Source: Crocinitomicaceae bacterium (GTDB taxonomy: Bacteria; Bacteroidota; Bacteroidia; Flavobacteriales_D; Crocinitomicaceae). From it: 64,000 nt of DNA. Of this stretch, positions 61,095 through 64,000 are shown piece by piece. The translations under genes and the position numbers were made by a program. The stretch lies in contig JAIPAL010000001.1 in NCBI GenBank assembly GCA_021740085.1, positions 124,001 to 188,000 on the forward strand, read 5' to 3'. The notes under the pieces were generated by a model. That model was not told the origin of the DNA. It did no database searches and saw only the letters and a program-made list of their open reading frames with translations. Every line of letters starts with the position of its first letter. The stretch's first letter is position 1.

Positions 61095-61778
61095 ATGAAA
61101 AACACTGATAACGGCCTGCTATTATTTAAAACAAATTATTCTGAAAGCAGTTTAATAATGACTTTTTATACGCAAACGAATGGCTTATCAAAGTATATTT
61201 ATAAGGGAGGAAAAAAGAAAAAAACACCGTTCTTAGTCTTCGGACATTATGAAATTAGTTCCTTTAAAAGACCCGAGAGCGACCTAGGGATCATTAATTC
61301 TTTAACGCTAGCAACGCCTTATTTATCGACCTCCTCTCATCCAATTAAAGTGCTTGTTAGTTATTTTATTGGCGATGTATTAAAACAAACCTTGCGAGAA
61401 GAGCAAGCTGATCAACAGCTATTTATTTTCCTTTTAAACTTAGCAGAGGAACTTAATAACACCACTAATTTAAAGTCTTTCCCCCTTGAGTTTTTAGCCA
61501 ATTTAATTACTCAGTTGGGTGTGTCGCCAACAACTATAGAACATGCTACAGGGTTTAATATGGAGGAAGGTGTGTTTATAAGTAGTGGTAATGGAGCGAC
61601 AACAAAAGACGAAAAAATGGCAAGCTATTTAAATGAACTATTTACGACACTAAAAGCTCCTGAACGAAATTTAGATAAAGATGCCCTAGAGATATTGTTG
61701 AGTTATATGCGAATTCATTTACCATTATTTGATAATTCAAGATCTATTTCAATAATTAGAGATGTGATTTATGATTAA
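61095..61778 (+). CDS. recO: DNA repair protein RecO
   Basis: GLLLFKTNYSESSLIMTFYTQTNGLSKYIYKGGKKKK; RecO N-terminal OB and helical C-terminal arrangement. Confidence 0.85.
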   Translation: MKNTDNGLLLFKTNYSESSLIMTFYTQTNGLSKYIYKGGKKKKTPFLVFGHYEISSFKRPESDLGIINSLTLATPYLSTSSHPIKVLVSYFIGDVLKQTLREEQADQQLFIFLLNLAEELNNTTNLKSFPLEFLANLITQLGVSPTTIEHATGFNMEEGVFISSGNGATTKDEKMASYLNELFTTLKAPERNLDKDALEILLSYMRIHLPLFDNSRSISIIRDVIYD

Positions 61779-61826
61779 TTTATTTTTATGAATTACTTTT
61801 AACAATATTTTATTTCAATAATTACC

Positions 61827-62273
61827 ATGAGAGAGACCTTTGCAAAAAAGATAAAATGCGCAATAATTCATGCTTTAACAGCGAGTGCTTTCTCAGCAAT
61901 AGTTTGCTATTGTTATGCTGCATTTTATTTTAATTTAATAGTCGATTTTAGCGAGGGAGCCAGCATGTGGTCCTTAATCGGAAGGTTGTTTGTTTTGTCA
62001 GGTTTATTGACGCTTCCTATTTCAATATGTTATCAATTAGTAATTCATTTCTTCCCAAAGAAAAATAGGCTAGGGGAGTTTTTACTAGGGCTTATTTTTA
62101 GTGGACTCACCATTGGATTGGTTTTTTATGTGTTAAAAATGAAGGAGCCTGTTTTTAAAAAAGAAGACACCCTACTTTTTGTTGATTTCTATAAAGGATT
62201 CCTTATGCCAATGCTTTTCTTTCCATTATTATCTTGGTTTACTTTCAAGCCATTTTTCGCAACAAAGAAGTAG
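61827..62273 (+). CDS. Hypothetical four-TM membrane protein
   Basis: ORF with four predicted TM segments; no family recognised. Confidence 0.55.
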   Translation: MRETFAKKIKCAIIHALTASAFSAIVCYCYAAFYFNLIVDFSEGASMWSLIGRLFVLSGLLTLPISICYQLVIHFFPKKNRLGEFLLGLIFSGLTIGLVFYVLKMKEPVFKKEDTLLFVDFYKGFLMPMLFFPLLSWFTFKPFFATKK

Positions 62274-62399
62274 CTCTTACAACTACTAAAGCTCTAACTA
62301 AACGAAAGAGGTAGTTTTTCTGCGAACTTATTTCCCTTAAGATCGTTTATAAAAACGTAAAGTATCTTTTTTTATTAACTTTACCTAAATTTTGAATAC

Positions 62400-63509
62400 A
62401 TGTCATACAACAATGTAACTTTTGCCAAGAACCATAACGAAGAATTTTATAAGGTTCTTAGAAAAAGAGTAAGCGAATATTTTAAAACAAAAAACATTTC
62501 TCGTCATGCGAATGCGTCTATGGTCATAAAGACGTTCGTGATGTTGATTATTTATATTACACCCCTTGTTTTGCTTCTAACGGTATCAATGCCAATAGGT
62601 CTAGTTTTATTGATGTGGTGCATTATGGGGATCGGAATGTCAGGAATAGGCTTGTCTGTTATGCATGATGCTAACCATGGCGCGTACTCAAAAAATGACA
62701 AAGTAAACAAAGTTATCGGGAAGGTATTGGTTATTTTAGGTGGCAATGACGTGAATTGGAAAATTCAACACAACGTGCTTCATCATACGTATACCAATAT
62801 CACCGGCTTGGATGAGGATATTGAGCCACCAGAAGCAATATTGCGGTTTTCTCCCAATAAAAGAAGGACAGCCCTACACAAGTATCAACACATTTATGCT
62901 TGGTTCTTTTATGGATTAATGACTATGTTTTGGTTCATTTCTAAAGATTATAAGCAAGCAAGACGATACAAGAAAATGGGACTTATCGAATCGCAAAGCA
63001 TTACCTATACGAATCATTGGATTACGATAATTGTGGGTAAAATTATTTTTGCTTTTATGTTCATTGTTCTTCCAATATGGCTTTGTGATGCACCTTGGTA
63101 TATTAGCATATTGGGTATTACTATCATGTTGTTTATTTCTGGACTTACTCTTGGCGCGATCTTTCAACCTGCTCATGTTGTTCCAACGTCAAACTATCCA
63201 ATGCCGGATTCATCAGGGAATATTGATGCTGATTGGGCGGTAAATCAATTATATAATACAGCCAACTTTGCTCCAAAAGCGCGTTTATTTTCATGGTATG
63301 TTGGTGGGTTAAATTATCAGGTAGAACATCATTTATTTCCAAACATTTGTCATGTTCATTACCGAAAACTTGCCACTATTGTTAAAGAAACGGCCTTGGA
63401 ATACAAGTTGCCTTATCATTCTTACAAAACATTTGCAGGTGCGCTTATTGAGCATACAAAAATGCTTTATAATTTAGGCCATTACGACAATGCCCCTGCG
63501 ATTCACTAA
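62400..63509 (+). CDS. Membrane fatty acid desaturase (acyl-CoA/lipid desaturase)
   Basis: Histidine boxes HDANHG, HNVLHHT, QVEHHLFP; multiple TMs. Confidence 0.93.
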   Translation: MSYNNVTFAKNHNEEFYKVLRKRVSEYFKTKNISRHANASMVIKTFVMLIIYITPLVLLLTVSMPIGLVLLMWCIMGIGMSGIGLSVMHDANHGAYSKNDKVNKVIGKVLVILGGNDVNWKIQHNVLHHTYTNITGLDEDIEPPEAILRFSPNKRRTALHKYQHIYAWFFYGLMTMFWFISKDYKQARRYKKMGLIESQSITYTNHWITIIVGKIIFAFMFIVLPIWLCDAPWYISILGITIMLFISGLTLGAIFQPAHVVPTSNYPMPDSSGNIDADWAVNQLYNTANFAPKARLFSWYVGGLNYQVEHHLFPNICHVHYRKLATIVKETALEYKLPYHSYKTFAGALIEHTKMLYNLGHYDNAPAIH

Positions 63510-63519
63510 AATCTAGAAC

Positions 63520-63873
63520 GTGTTCCTTGATGAAATCCGCAATTATTGTCTTTCGTTAAGAGGTACTGAAGAACGTTTTCCATTTGACGAGGTTACTTTA
63601 GTATTTACTGTTGGCAACAAAATTTTTGCCTTAACAGATACGATGGCGTGTAAAAGCATTAATTTAAAATGTGACCCGGAAAAAGCGATTGAATTAAGGG
63701 AAACTTACCAGGCCGTAAAACCAGGTTATCACATGAATAAAAAACATTGGAATACAATTGATTTGAATAGTGACATTCAAAAAGCAGATTTGTTAACACT
63801 CATATCCCATTCCTATGACTTGGTTTTTAATTCTTTGACAAAGAAATTACAACATGAAATTACGACTGGATAA
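63520..63873 (+). CDS. MmcQ/YjbR family DNA-binding protein
   Basis: IRNYCLSLRGTEERFPFDEVTLVFTVGNKIFALTD...LKCDPEKAIELRETYQAVKPGYHMNKKHWNTIDL; GTG start. Confidence 0.9.
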   Translation: MFLDEIRNYCLSLRGTEERFPFDEVTLVFTVGNKIFALTDTMACKSINLKCDPEKAIELRETYQAVKPGYHMNKKHWNTIDLNSDIQKADLLTLISHSYDLVFNSLTKKLQHEITTG

Positions 63874-64000
63874 ATTTATTTGGGCTATTCGTATTGCCAA
63901 GACAAGAAGTCTTGCACATGAAGCGATTTCTAAGGGAAAGATAAAAATAAATTTTAAGGATGTAAAACCGTCTTATCAGCCCCAGGTTAATGACATCATA
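63854..64000 (+). CDS. S4-domain RNA-binding protein (Hsp15-like), N-terminal part only (runs off window edge)
   Basis: ATG at 63854 gives MKLRLDKFIWAIRIAKTRSLAHEAISKGKIKINFKDVKPSYQPQVNDII, an S4 domain; overlaps the MmcQ gene by 20 nt. Confidence 0.8.
   Translation, partial: MKLRLDKFIWAIRIAKTRSLAHEAISKGKIKINFKDVKPSYQPQVNDII

Noticed and set aside
62552-63342. Four overlapping ORFs within the desaturase gene
   Set aside because: Alternative-frame or antisense ORFs inside a clear His-box desaturase.

Overview
This 64 kb window is AT-rich and gene-dense. Protein families suggest a Bacteroidota (Flavobacteriales / Crocinitomicaceae-like) chromosome: T9SS C-terminal sorting domains, DUF6029, Omp28, DUF4286, a Bacteroidota-type mreBCD-mrdA-rodA cluster, and TAnnTTTG promoter boxes. 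That assignment is inference, not tested. Most of the content is housekeeping: cell elongation (mreBCD/PBP2/RodA/PBP1A), purH, nrdAB, kup, mutS, gmk/nadD, rnr, rsmA, pyrC, rseP, paaZ and recO. There are three tRNAs: Leu-TAA, Gly-GCC and Leu-CAA. I found no CRISPR array, prophage, transposase or recognisable defence island. The best leads for something under-described are: (1) an ECF sigma factor beside a one-TM anti-sigma-like protein whose distal part looks like a T9SS type-B/gliding-motility C-terminal domain, with its 5' region duplicated about 1.08 kb upstream across an orphan secreted coiled-coil protein; (2) a TlpA / DUF6029 beta-barrel / Omp28 lipoprotein operon in which each protein has a closely spaced cysteine pair; (3) a partial tRNA-Gly duplication whose D-arm region is replaced by a perfect GC palindrome; (4) several genes with a TAnnTTTG box only 4-6 nt from the ATG, predicting leaderless mRNAs; (5) an AAA/DUF4143-like ATPase coupled to an AddB-like nuclease whose C-terminal cysteine motif looks truncated. 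All family assignments are from reading the translations by eye; no searches were run.
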